Assembly (NCBI RefSeq): GCF_001307295.1
Contig: NZ_CP012700.1
Coordinates: forward strand, 2,173,001 to 2,237,000
DNA length: 64,000 nt
Reading direction: 5' to 3'
From: Sphingopyxis macrogoltabida
GTDB taxonomy: Bacteria; Pseudomonadota; Alphaproteobacteria; Sphingomonadales; Sphingomonadaceae
Shown: positions 44,596 to 53,437 of the stretch, one piece after another
Layout: the number at the start of each line of letters is the position of its first letter
Position numbering within the stretch: the first letter of the stretch is position 1
Made by a program: the position numbers and the translations under genes
Notes under the pieces: model-generated
What the model saw: the letters and a program-made list of their open reading frames with translations, nothing else
Database searches by the model: none
Told to the model about the DNA's origin: nothing

Positions 44596-45587
44596 CAGAC
44601 GCGCAGCACCATCGCACCGGCGCTGATCCCCGCCGCCGTACCGAGCATCAGCACCGTCGACCCTGGCGCAATCCGCCCGGTCTCCAGCCCGTGCGCGAGC
44701 ACGGTGGGGATCGACGCCGCGATCTGGTTGCCGGTGTGCGCGAAAATGTCGATCACCCGTTCGGGCCGCGGCTCGAACAGGCGGCGGACATGCTCCACCC
44801 CCGGCGCGCTCGCCTGATGGCAGACGACGGTGTCGACATCGTCGATTGTGCAACCGGCATCGGCAAGGACGCGGTCGAGCACGCCGGGCAGGCAGCGTGC
44901 CGCCGCCTTGAAGATGCCGAACGCATCCATCTCGAACCGCGACCCAGCGACCAGCGCGTCATAGCCTTGCTCGACGCGAATCCGCGTGCCCCCGGCGCGG
45001 AGCTGCGCGAGCGCATGATCGGCACCGTTGGTAACGAAATGCGACGACAGCAGCCCCGCGGTTCCGCCCGGCGCCGCCTCGACCGCCAGCGCGGCGGCCC
45101 CGTCGCCGAAGATCGACATTGTCTTGGGCCGCGACGGGTCGAGCCCGGCCGAAGCGATATCGCTCGCGAAGACGAGCGCGCGGCGCCAGCGGCCGGTCGA
45201 CAGCCCCATGGCCGCGATGTCGAGCGCGGTCAGGAACGACAGGCACGTCTGGTTGACGTCGAACGCCATGATCCCCGACCGGCCGAGGCCGAGGCGGTCC
45301 TGCACCAGCGCGGCGGTCGACGGGATCGGCTGTTCCATCACACCGCAGCCGCCGATCAGCACGTCGAACGCCCCGTCGTCCCAGCCCGCGCGCGACAACG
45401 CCCCCTGCGCCGCGGTTGCCGCCATCATCGAGCTCGTCTCGTCCGGCCCGGCGACATGCCGTGCCGCGATCCCGAACTCGGCCTCGCTCCAGCCGCGTGG
45501 CCGGTCGAAACGCACGTCGAGTTCGTCGGAGGTCACCACCCGCTCGGGACGGTAAGCGCCCCAGCCAGCGATCTTCATCGGGATCAT
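44595..45587 (-). CDS. KAS III-like ketosynthase (thiolase superfamily, OleA/FabH-like)
   Basis: 330 aa. Catalytic triad is intact: Cys in VNQTCLSF (about residue 115), His in VCHQASAPG and Asn in AHTGNQIAAS. Condenses an acyl thioester with a second acyl or malonyl unit; FabH initiates fatty acids, while OleA joins two acyl-CoAs. The N-terminus is variable: Met at 45587 has GGGAAG 7 bp upstream; 45608 and 45578 are alternatives. First gene of a co-transcribed cluster of six or seven and divergent from a TetR gene with two operator-like palindromes. Not clearly FabH, since no fatty-acid genes surround it. Confidence 0.82.
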   Translation of the reverse strand: MIPMKIAGWGAYRPERVVTSDELDVRFDRPRGWSEAEFGIAARHVAGPDETSSMMAATAAQGALSRAGWDDGAFDVLIGGCGVMEQPIPSTAALVQDRLGLGRSGIMAFDVNQTCLSFLTALDIAAMGLSTGRWRRALVFASDIASAGLDPSRPKTMSIFGDGAAALAVEAAPGGTAGLLSSHFVTNGADHALAQLRAGGTRIRVEQGYDALVAGSRFEMDAFGIFKAAARCLPGVLDRVLADAGCTIDDVDTVVCHQASAPGVEHVRRLFEPRPERVIDIFAHTGNQIAASIPTVLAHGLETGRIAPGSTVLMLGTAAGISAGAMVLRV

Positions 45588-45629
45588 GTCTCGTCTTCCC
45601 ATCAACATGACGCAACTTCTACCCGATTA

Positions 45630-45669
45630 ATTATGCACTGTTCAATATCTAAATTAGACAGTGTCCAAT
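45630..45669. promoter_or_regulatory. Tandem TetR-type operators of the ketosynthase cluster
   Basis: Two related 17-bp imperfect palindromes in the 102-bp divergent gap: ATTATGCACTGTTCAAT (45630-45646) and ATTAGACAGTGTCCAAT (45653-45669). The second is symmetric at 7 of 8 pairs; read on opposite strands the two agree at 12 of 17 positions. Centres are 23 bp apart, about two helical turns. They probably bind the TetR protein at 45690. Confidence 0.6.
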
Positions 45670-45689
45670 TTTGGTGCTAGCGCGAGGTC

Positions 45690-46295
45690 ATGGCCCGTCG
45701 CTCCGATCACACACCCCGGGAATTGCGCCAGCTTCTGGTGAATTGCGGTCATGCGCTGATGGCCGAAACGGGCTTTGCCAAATTCTCCGCGCGGGCCGCG
45801 GCGCGGCGGGCGGGTTATACCGTCGGGACGATCTACAACGTTTTCGGATCGCTCGATTCTTACCTGCTCGCGATCAACACGCACACCTTCACGCTATGGG
45901 CCGACTGGCTCGAAGCGGCACTGGCGCGCTGCGACGACCGCGACGCAAGGATCGAAGCATTGGTGCGCAGCTATTTCTCTTTCGCCGAGGCGAACCGCCA
46001 CTGCTGGATGGCGATCTATGACCATCGCCGCCCATCCGGCCTGTCGCTCGACGAGGCGGACATGCGCGAGCGGCATCGGCTGACCGCGATCGTCGATCGT
46101 GAAGTGACTGCGGCGCTCGGACGCGACGAAGGCGATGCCACGCGCCGCCTGGTCCGTTCGCTCATCGCGACGGTGCACGGGCATTGCGCACTGCATCTCG
46201 GCGGCAGCTATGCCCTGATGGACGAACCCGATCCGACGGCGCAGGCCATCGCCCGCGTGCACGAAATTTTGGGAGCGAACGGCGTCCGCGCCTAA
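45690..46295 (+). CDS. TetR family regulator of the ketosynthase cluster
   Basis: 201 aa. N-terminal helix-turn-helix (about residues 10-55: LLVNCGHALMAETG, SARAAARRAGYTVGTIYNVF) and a helical sensor domain resembling the TetR_C_33/WHG-type group (FAEANRHCWMAIYDH). Divergent from the KAS III operon, with two palindromes between, so it is the probable repressor of both. Its 3' end is 3 bp from the convergent sugar-transporter gene. Confidence 0.87.
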   Translation: MARRSDHTPRELRQLLVNCGHALMAETGFAKFSARAAARRAGYTVGTIYNVFGSLDSYLLAINTHTFTLWADWLEAALARCDDRDARIEALVRSYFSFAEANRHCWMAIYDHRRPSGLSLDEADMRERHRLTAIVDREVTAALGRDEGDATRRLVRSLIATVHGHCALHLGGSYALMDEPDPTAQAIARVHEILGANGVRA

Positions 46296-46298
46296 TCG

Positions 46299-47603
46299 CT
46301 AGGCCGCTGCCCGGCGCGCCACCCACAGCCCGAAGCCCGCGATGATCGCGTAGCAAATCAGCGGCACCGCCAGAGCGAGCCGGAGATTGCCGCTGATATC
46401 CGCCACCGTTCCGAACAGATAGGGGACGATCGCGCCGCCGACGATCGCGGTGCATAGGATGCCCGACCCCTGCGGCGTCCGTTCGCCCAGTCCCTCGGTC
46501 CCGAGGCTGAAGATCGTCGGGAACATCAGCGAATTGCAGAAGCCGACGAGGATCAGCGCCCAGCCCGACAGCGCCCCGGTCGTCACCGCCGAGAGGATGA
46601 TCAGCGAAATCGCCCCCGCCGCGAAGGTCGCGAGTACGCGTCCGGGCTTCGCCAGCCGCAGGATGAAACCGCCGAGCAGCCGGCCGACCAGTGCGCCCAG
46701 CCAATAGATGGCGACCAACTTGCCGGCATCCTGCATTCCCAGCCCCATTACGCTCGGGTCGCCGAGATAGGCGATGAGGTTCGATCCGATGGCAACCTCG
46801 GCGCCGACATAGGTGAAGATACACAGTGCGCCGAGCTGCACACGGCGATTATGGGTGAGCAGGTTCCACGTCCCCTCAAGCTTAACATCGTCGGCCTTGG
46901 CGTGGTCGAGCGCGCCGCGGAACATCCAGAACACCGCCGCAATGACCAGCATCAGCACACCAAGCCACATATAGGCGGTACCGATCGAAGCGCCCTCGGC
47001 GACACGATAAGCCTGAATTTGCGCTTCGGTCGAAGTTTCGGGGTCGAGAGGCTTGGAATCTCCGAGCAGGAAGGTTGCGCCGCCATAGACCATCAGGAAC
47101 ACGCCGATCGAATTGAACGCCTGCGCAAAGGTCAGGCGGCTGTGCGAGGTTTCGATCGGCCCCAGCGTCGTGATCACCGGATTCATCGCCACCTGCAAAA
47201 CCGTGATTCCGGCGCCGATGCAGAACAGCGCCGCAAGGAAACCGGGATAGGATGCCGCCGCCGAAGCCGGAACGAACAGGAACGCCGCCGCCGCAACCAG
47301 AACGAACCCCAGCACGAAGGTGCGAATATAGCCCAGCTTCGACATGATGATGCCGGCGGGGATCGAAAAGGCCGCATAGGCGATGAAGAACGCCATCTGG
47401 ACGAGGTTCGCCTGCGCATGCGTCAGATGGAACATCGACTTGAACTTGCCGACCAGCAGGTCGTTGATGTTGGTTACCCCGCCCAGCAGGAAAAACACCG
47501 CAAAGGCAAGGATCAGCACGACCAGCGTGCCGCCACCGCTCTTGCCCGGCCGTCCGGCCGGGTTCGGGTCTGCGCTCGTCGCAACATTCGGCGCCAGTGC
47601 CAT
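46299..47603 (-). CDS. Sugar MFS transporter (FucP/GluP-like)
   Basis: 434-aa, 12-helix major facilitator of the fucose/glucose:H+ symporter group. Family-like segments: FFLLGGVTNINDLLVGKFK in helix 1 and FNSIGVFLMVYGG in the middle. The ATG at 47603 has GGGGAG 6 bp upstream. It lies 44 bp below the GH3 beta-glucosidase stop and would take up the glucose that enzyme releases. Co-regulation by the LacI site at 50153-50168 is likely. Confidence 0.86.
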   Translation of the reverse strand: MALAPNVATSADPNPAGRPGKSGGGTLVVLILAFAVFFLLGGVTNINDLLVGKFKSMFHLTHAQANLVQMAFFIAYAAFSIPAGIIMSKLGYIRTFVLGFVLVAAAAFLFVPASAAASYPGFLAALFCIGAGITVLQVAMNPVITTLGPIETSHSRLTFAQAFNSIGVFLMVYGGATFLLGDSKPLDPETSTEAQIQAYRVAEGASIGTAYMWLGVLMLVIAAVFWMFRGALDHAKADDVKLEGTWNLLTHNRRVQLGALCIFTYVGAEVAIGSNLIAYLGDPSVMGLGMQDAGKLVAIYWLGALVGRLLGGFILRLAKPGRVLATFAAGAISLIILSAVTTGALSGWALILVGFCNSLMFPTIFSLGTEGLGERTPQGSGILCTAIVGGAIVPYLFGTVADISGNLRLALAVPLICYAIIAGFGLWVARRAAA

Positions 47604-47647
47604 GCTCTTCTCCCCTTCCACGCTTGCCCGCTAGTTTGCGGGTCTGG

Positions 47648-50134
47648 TCATTTCGCGGCTGGCGGACAGGGCAGATTCTCCCCGACCGCCTCGACATTCG
47701 CATTCAGCAGCGTCACTGCCAGCCCCTTGTCGCCGCCGAGCGTCACCGCATGGGCGACGCGCGTCAGGTCGGCACCCCCGTCGGCGAAGCAGCGCAGCGG
47801 CAGCTTGATCGTCGAAACCTGCCCTTTCGGCGCGGCGCTGACCAGCGCAGAAATGTCGAACGCCGGGCCGCCGAGCGCGATACTGACCGGCCCCTGCCCA
47901 ACCGCGTCGACGCGCCAGTCGAGACGCAGCGCGAAGCTGTTATTGAGCTGGCGCGACAGGTCGGCGTTGGGGCCCGCCAAGGTGAACGAGGCCGGGCCGC
48001 TCCAGACGAAGCTCTTGCCGTCTTCCTGCGCCTTCACGTCGACCGAGCGCGTTTTGAGCAGGCCATAGCTGCTGTCGACCGGCGCCGATCCAACCTGCCG
48101 GGAGCCGCCCGCGTCGACGATCGACAAGGTCCACGGCGCCCGCGCGCGGCCGCCGCTGAAATATTTCTCGACGTTGAGCATGCCGGCGATGTCGACGCCG
48201 GGCGCTTCAGGCAGCTGCGGCACCGCGGTCTTGTCACCATAGGCCAGCCCATAACCGACCGCGAACTGCGGCTTTTCGAACGGCGATCGCGCGTCGGCGG
48301 GCCAGGCGAAGGGCAGCTTGCCGGTAAAGCCGCGCGCCGTCTTGCCGTCCTTGCCCGCAACCAGGACATCGGCCACCCCCACCGCCTGCGATCCGGGCAA
48401 CCAGCCCGCGACAAAGGCGTCGGCGGCATTGATCTCAGGGTTGGTGAACAACGGCCGCCCCGACAGGAACAGCGCAACGACCGGGATACCCGCCGCCTTC
48501 AGCTTCTTCAGCGTCGCGAGGTCTTTCGCTTCCGCCGGCTGATAGTCGAGTGTCGGGACGTCGCCCTGGAATTCGGCATAAGGCTCCTCGCCGAACACGA
48601 CGATCGCGACATCGGGCTTTTCGGTGAAGCTGCCGTCGGCCGAGAGCGTCGCCTTGCCGCCCGCCTCGCCGACCGCCTTGTTCAACGCTTCCCAGATCGT
48701 CTGCCCGTTCGGAAAGTCGGCGTGGGTCACGTCGGTTCCCTGCCAACTGATCGTCCAGCCACCCGACTGCATCGCCATATTATCGGCGCCAGGCCCCGCG
48801 ACGAGCAGCTTCGCGCCGGGTTTGATCGGCAACACGCTGCCATTATTCTTGAGCAGAACCAGCGATTTGGCGACCGCTTCGCGCGCGACTTCGAGATGCG
48901 CGGGCGCGCCCACGGCGGCAAAATCGCCGCGGCTGCCATGCCCGGCGTCGAACAGCCCGAGCTTGTATTTCACCCGCAGGATGCGCCGCACCGCATCGTC
49001 GAGCCGCGCTGCGGCAATCCGGCCATCCTTCGCCTGCGCCAGCGTCGTCTCGTACAGCCCCTTCCAGCTATCGGGCGCCATGAACATGTCGAGCCCGGCG
49101 TTGATCGACTGGGCGCAATCGGTGACGCTGCATCCGGCGACCTGACCATGACCGTTCCAGTCGCCGACGACAAACCCTTCAAAGCCCATCCTGTCCTTGA
49201 GCGCGTCGGTCAGCAGACCCTTGTTGCCGTGGTGCTTGATTCCCTGCCAGCTCGAAAAGCTCGCCATGACGGTCAGCGCCCCGGCATCGATCGCCGCCGG
49301 ATAGCCCTGTGCGTGCTTGGCAATCAGCTCCTTTTCGTCGACCTTGGCGTCGCCCTGGTCCCTACCCTCGAACGTCCCGCCATCGGCAAGGAAATGCTTG
49401 GCCGTCGCCGCGACGTGCGTCGCATCGACAGTCTTTCCGGCGACCAGTGGCCCCTGCAGGCCGAGCACCATGGCCTTGGCATATTTCGCGATCAGTTTTG
49501 GGTCGGCGGCATAGCCTTCATAGCTGCGGCCCCAGCGCAGGTCCTGCGGGACCGCAAGCGTCGGCGCGAAGGTCCATTCGATGCCGCTACCCGCGATCTC
49601 CGCAGCTGTGACCGCGCCGATCCGTTGGATCAATTCGGGATCGCGCGCCGCGCCGAGCCCGATGTTGTGCGGAAACAGCGTCGCGCCGGGAATATTATTA
49701 TGTCCGTGGACGGCATCGACGCCGAAGATGATCGGGATCGCCACGCCGTTCGCCTGCGGGCGCAGCGACACCGCGCGAAACTCGCCGACGAGCTTCGCCC
49801 AGTCGGCCGCGCTCGACCGCTCATTGCCATTGGGGCCGCTGTTGCCGCCCGCGAGGATCGAACCGAGCGGATAGGTTTCGAGATCCTTCGGCGTAATCGT
49901 GCTGATGTCGCCCTGCACGAGCTGGCCGACCTTCTGCTCGACCGTCATCTTCGCGATCAGCGCATCGATCGCCGCTTCGGTCTTGGGATCGGTGATCGCG
50001 GCGGGACTCTTGGCGGCGGGCCAGAGTTCGGAATGTACGGCCGCGGCCTCGGTGCCCACCTGCTCCGGCGCCGTCGCCAGTGCGGTGCCTGCCAACAGCA
50101 GCATGCTCGCCACAGCCATCGCCTGTCGCCGCAT
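47648..50134 (-). CDS. GH3 beta-glucosidase (exo-1,3/1,4-glucanase type)
   Basis: 828-aa secreted glycoside hydrolase family 3 enzyme with a signal peptide (VASMLLLAGTALA). N-terminal GH3 domain: KHFLADGGTFEGRDQGD and the nucleophile Asp in GFVVGDWNGHGQ. The C-terminal GH3 domain contains the likely acid/base region near VVFGEEPYAEFQGD; an extra ~150-residue C-terminal beta domain resembles ExoP-type enzymes. It removes glucose from the non-reducing end of beta-glucans. GGGAGAG precedes the ATG; a LacI-type operator lies just upstream. Confidence 0.92.
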   Translation of the reverse strand: MRRQAMAVASMLLLAGTALATAPEQVGTEAAAVHSELWPAAKSPAAITDPKTEAAIDALIAKMTVEQKVGQLVQGDISTITPKDLETYPLGSILAGGNSGPNGNERSSAADWAKLVGEFRAVSLRPQANGVAIPIIFGVDAVHGHNNIPGATLFPHNIGLGAARDPELIQRIGAVTAAEIAGSGIEWTFAPTLAVPQDLRWGRSYEGYAADPKLIAKYAKAMVLGLQGPLVAGKTVDATHVAATAKHFLADGGTFEGRDQGDAKVDEKELIAKHAQGYPAAIDAGALTVMASFSSWQGIKHHGNKGLLTDALKDRMGFEGFVVGDWNGHGQVAGCSVTDCAQSINAGLDMFMAPDSWKGLYETTLAQAKDGRIAAARLDDAVRRILRVKYKLGLFDAGHGSRGDFAAVGAPAHLEVAREAVAKSLVLLKNNGSVLPIKPGAKLLVAGPGADNMAMQSGGWTISWQGTDVTHADFPNGQTIWEALNKAVGEAGGKATLSADGSFTEKPDVAIVVFGEEPYAEFQGDVPTLDYQPAEAKDLATLKKLKAAGIPVVALFLSGRPLFTNPEINAADAFVAGWLPGSQAVGVADVLVAGKDGKTARGFTGKLPFAWPADARSPFEKPQFAVGYGLAYGDKTAVPQLPEAPGVDIAGMLNVEKYFSGGRARAPWTLSIVDAGGSRQVGSAPVDSSYGLLKTRSVDVKAQEDGKSFVWSGPASFTLAGPNADLSRQLNNSFALRLDWRVDAVGQGPVSIALGGPAFDISALVSAAPKGQVSTIKLPLRCFADGGADLTRVAHAVTLGGDKGLAVTLLNANVEAVGENLPCPPAAK

Positions 50135-50152
50135 AATCTCTCCCGCCTCATA

Positions 50153-50168
50153 TTGTGAACGTTATCAA
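50153..50168. promoter_or_regulatory. LacI-family operator upstream of the GH3 gene
   Basis: TTGTGAAC-GTTATCAA, symmetric at 6 of 8 pairs around a central CG, as usual for LacI proteins. The core GAACGTTATC recurs twice upstream of the TonB receptor at 61395. It probably binds the LacI protein encoded at 51441-52508. Confidence 0.65.
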
Positions 50169-50211
50169 AACACCCTCTCGCATAGCCCCGATGTGAAAGC
50201 AAGCGGTTGTT

Positions 50212-51414
50212 TCAGGCGAACCGGGGGCGCTGGGGCATCGTCGCGAGCAACAGCACTGCCACGCTCGTCAGCGCGGCGAGCAGCAGGAACAGCGCATCGA
50301 AGCCGAAGCCGGGAACGAGCGAAATCGTCAGCCAGGGCATGATCAGCGACGGCACGGTGTTGGTCAGGTTGAAGATGCCGAGATCGCGGGCGCGATGTTC
50401 GGGACGCGGCAGGATGCGCAGGGTCTGGCCGGTGTGCAGCGACAGGAATACGGTCGTCGCGATGCCGAAGACCAGATAGCTTGCCTTGGCCAGATCGGGC
50501 GTCGCCGACAGCGCCATCCCGACCATACCGACCGCCGAAATTCCCGCCGCGAAGACGAGCGGACGAAAGGGCCGGTCGTGGCGGTCGGCCCAGCGCCCTG
50601 CCGTCAGTGCGATCGGCACCGCGAGCGTCAGCGCGAGACTGAAGATACGCGCCTTTTCATTGTCGTGCATATCCGGGTCGATCGACCGGAACCAGAAATA
50701 GAGATAGGCGAACAGCGCCGCCTCGGCGATCTGGACCAGCAGCCGGGCAAGCCACATCCGCACCGCGGGGCCTGTCGGGCGCACCGCGCGATCGCCCGCG
50801 ACGGCCGACGCCGGCGCGCTAAGTTCGGGAAAGGCGCGCGGCCGGCCGAACAGAAGTACCGGCAGCACGGCTGCGGCGACCAGCGCAGCGATCAGAACCA
50901 GCCGGTCATTCGCCGAGACCAGTCCGGGCAGCGTCACCAGCGCCCCCGACCAGGCACCGAGCGCTGGCGAGAAGGCGAGGAGCCCGCCGAGCAGCCCCTT
51001 CTGGTCGTCGGGGACGCAATCGCCCGCCCATGCGGCAAGCGGACCGAGGATCATGTTCAGCGCCAGTTGCCAGGCGACGATCAGCCCGACGAGCGTCGCG
51101 ACATCCTGTGCCAGCGGCATCGCGATCAGTAATCCGATGGTGAGCAGGAGGCCGGCGGCCACCCAAGGCCTCCGGCTCTGCGTCCGGTCGCTCAGCCAGC
51201 CGAACACGATCCCGCCGACGCTCGCGGCAACCGCGCCGAAGAAGGTGACATAGCCGAGCGACTGCACGTCGGCCGCACCCGCGAGCCCGCTCATCCGCGC
51301 GGGCAGCCAGATCGTCAGAAAGGGGACATAGGCGATCGCACCGCCAGCCGAAGCGAGCGCATAGAGCAGCAGAAAGCGGATTGACTGGCGGCGCGAGACC
51401 CCCGTGTCAGCCAC
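50212..51414 (-). CDS. MFS transporter (glycan locus)
   Basis: 400-aa, 12-helix major facilitator. Between helices 2 and 3 it has the motif GWLSDRTQSRRPW, as in glycoside/sugar transporters of the GPH or SLC45-like type. The start is GTG at 51414, 26 bp after the LacI stop. It is probably the inner-membrane uptake system for the oligosaccharide imported by the TonB receptor at 61395. Confidence 0.83.
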   Translation of the reverse strand: MADTGVSRRQSIRFLLLYALASAGGAIAYVPFLTIWLPARMSGLAGAADVQSLGYVTFFGAVAASVGGIVFGWLSDRTQSRRPWVAAGLLLTIGLLIAMPLAQDVATLVGLIVAWQLALNMILGPLAAWAGDCVPDDQKGLLGGLLAFSPALGAWSGALVTLPGLVSANDRLVLIAALVAAAVLPVLLFGRPRAFPELSAPASAVAGDRAVRPTGPAVRMWLARLLVQIAEAALFAYLYFWFRSIDPDMHDNEKARIFSLALTLAVPIALTAGRWADRHDRPFRPLVFAAGISAVGMVGMALSATPDLAKASYLVFGIATTVFLSLHTGQTLRILPRPEHRARDLGIFNLTNTVPSLIMPWLTISLVPGFGFDALFLLLAALTSVAVLLLATMPQRPRFA

Positions 51415-51440
51415 GGCGATCCGCTTGCGGAGCGCCCTCC

Positions 51441-52508
51441 TCAGTCATTGCGATCCGCTGGCGGGGCAGCCGTCGAACCGCGCTGGACGAGGCTGCCCTT
51501 GACCACCGTCGGAGTGTCGGGACGCGGTCCGCCGCGCTGCGCCGCGATGATCAGTTCGACCGCACGCGACACGGTGTCGGCGACCGGCTGGTCGACCGCA
51601 GTCAACGGCGGCTGCGTGAAGCGCACGATCGGCGTGTTGTCGAAACTGACGATCGACAGGTCGCGCGGCACCTCGAGACCGCGCGACCGCGCGGTTTCGA
51701 GCGTCGCGAGCGCCATCTGGTCGTTGCTCGCGATGATCGCGGTCGGGCGGTCGGCACCGTCGAGCAATTGTGCTGCCGCCGCTTCGCCCGACGCAAAACC
51801 GAAATCGCCCTCCGCAAGCAGGCCATCGGTGGCCACCCCGGCTTCGGCCATCGCCGCCCGCCAGCCGTCGACCCGCCACCCGCTCAGATTATATTCCGAC
51901 GATCCGGCGATAAAGCCGATGCGCCTGTGCCCCAGGTCGATCAAATGCCGCGTCGCGAGTTCGGCGGAGCCCTCATCGTCCATCGTCAACGCGATGCCGG
52001 CCTCACCGCCGTGCGACCCGATACGTGCGAAGGGAATCTTCTGGTGATGGAGCAGATTGACGATCAGCACATTGTCCGAATGCGGCGGGGTCAGGATCAC
52101 GCCGTCGGGCTGCAACGCGGCGATCGTCGCGCGCAATTCGCGTTCGACATGATCGCTGTGCGTGTCGACCAGTTCGAAGATCATCCGGTAACCAAGCTCG
52201 GCGCATTTCAGCATCCCGCCGAGCAGCATCTGGTCGACCCAGTCGACCCCCTGCCGCCCGCGCCAGTCGGCGATCGTCCGTTCGCGGTCGTTGATCGCAA
52301 GGATCAGATAGGATCGCGAACCGCTCATCCGTTGCGCCGCGATCGACGGGACATAGCCGAGTTTGTCGATCGACGCCTGCACGCGCTCCTTCATCTCGGG
52401 ACGCACATTGGGTTCGTTGTTGATGACGCGGCTCACCGTCTGCAGCGACACCCCCGCGTCGGCAGCTACATGCTTGATCGTAACCGATTGACGTCGCCGC
52501 CCCATCAT
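51441..52508 (-). CDS. LacI family transcriptional regulator
   Basis: 355 aa. N-terminal LacI helix-turn-helix (TIKHVAADAGVSLQTVSRVINN, about residues 10-32; hinge RMSGSRSYL) and a periplasmic-binding-protein-like sensor domain. It lies inside the operon it probably controls, between GH16 and MFS genes; the ATG at 52508 overlaps the GH16 stop (ATGA), with 52505 as an alternative. The three GAACGTTATC sites in the locus are the likely targets; the ligand should be glucose, laminaribiose or similar. Confidence 0.9.
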   Translation of the reverse strand: MMGRRRQSVTIKHVAADAGVSLQTVSRVINNEPNVRPEMKERVQASIDKLGYVPSIAAQRMSGSRSYLILAINDRERTIADWRGRQGVDWVDQMLLGGMLKCAELGYRMIFELVDTHSDHVERELRATIAALQPDGVILTPPHSDNVLIVNLLHHQKIPFARIGSHGGEAGIALTMDDEGSAELATRHLIDLGHRRIGFIAGSSEYNLSGWRVDGWRAAMAEAGVATDGLLAEGDFGFASGEAAAAQLLDGADRPTAIIASNDQMALATLETARSRGLEVPRDLSIVSFDNTPIVRFTQPPLTAVDQPVADTVSRAVELIIAAQRGGPRPDTPTVVKGSLVQRGSTAAPPADRND

Positions 52509-53437
52509 CTTCCCCGGTGGCCGATTGCGCTGCAATCGCTAATGGCATCGTCACCACATTGCCAGACGCGAACCCAGTCTATTTCCATAATTTTGGGATA
52601 TCCGCTTTCATCAACGCCCTTCACTCCGCGTCCTTCGGCGAGCCCGCCGCCGATGGCGAGGTTCAGAATCAGGTGAAAGGGCCGGTCGAAGGGCGCCGCC
52701 GGATCGCCAGCCCCGCTCGTCGACCATTCGCTCGCAACGCGCGTGGCATAAGGCTGGCCATCGACCGTCCAGACGATCTTCCCCTTTTCCCAAACGATGC
52801 CGAAGACATGAAATCCGTCGAGCGGTGCGGGCAGCGCCGTTTCGTCGCCCTTATGCTTGTTGTTTGGCCACGCCCCGCCGAAATGCAGGGTGCCGAGGAT
52901 GCGGTTCTCGATTCCGCCGGCGCAGCTTTCGCAGCGGACGCCCAGGTTCACCGCCTCCAATATGTCGATCTCGCCCGACGCTGCCCACGGTCCATAGATG
53001 GGCCGTTCGGGCAACATCCAGATCGCCGGCCAGGTCCCCTGCCCCTGCGGCAATTTCGCGCGCACCTCGATCTTGCCATAGGTCCACGCCGCCCGGCCGC
53101 GCGTGACGAGGCGCGCGGAACTATAGTCCTTTGTCGCGGTCGCTTGCGCCTTTGCGGCATCGCCCCGCTGCGACAGGGGGAAAGCCGGGCCCCTCGTCCG
53201 CTCCCGCCGCGCCGTGATGACCAGCCGGCCGTCTTCGATCGCAGCGTTGGCGGCCTTGTCGGTGTAGCATTGCCGTTCGTCATTGCCGCCGCCCCAGCAA
53301 TCGACATCGAAATCCCATTTGCTCCGGTCGATGGCCGGGCCGTCGAACTCGTCCGACCACATCAGCCGCCATCCATCCCCGGCCGATCCGGCCGCGGCGC
53401 CGCTCGCCAGCAAAAGGATCGCAGCGGCAGCGGTCAT
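52505..53437 (-). CDS. GH16 beta-1,3-glucanase (laminarinase-like)
   Basis: 310 aa, secreted (signal AAAAILLLASGAAAGSAG). Typical GH16 start LMWSDEFDGP; the catalytic ExDxxE motif is GEIDILEAV (about residue 165), with IWMLPERPIYGPWAASG before it. The DxxE spacing (no bulge residue missing) and the C-terminal FHLILNLAIGG fit endo-beta-1,3-glucanases. The ATG overlaps the halogenase stop (ATGA). It would cut glucan before uptake. Confidence 0.9.
   Translation of the reverse strand: MTAAAAILLLASGAAAGSAGDGWRLMWSDEFDGPAIDRSKWDFDVDCWGGGNDERQCYTDKAANAAIEDGRLVITARRERTRGPAFPLSQRGDAAKAQATATKDYSSARLVTRGRAAWTYGKIEVRAKLPQGQGTWPAIWMLPERPIYGPWAASGEIDILEAVNLGVRCESCAGGIENRILGTLHFGGAWPNNKHKGDETALPAPLDGFHVFGIVWEKGKIVWTVDGQPYATRVASEWSTSGAGDPAAPFDRPFHLILNLAIGGGLAEGRGVKGVDESGYPKIMEIDWVRVWQCGDDAISDCSAIGHRGR

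Noticed and set aside
44595..45587. Ketosynthase as housekeeping FabH
   Set aside because: The neighbours are not fatty-acid genes, a dedicated TetR gene is divergent and the operon carries ligases and an oxygenase.
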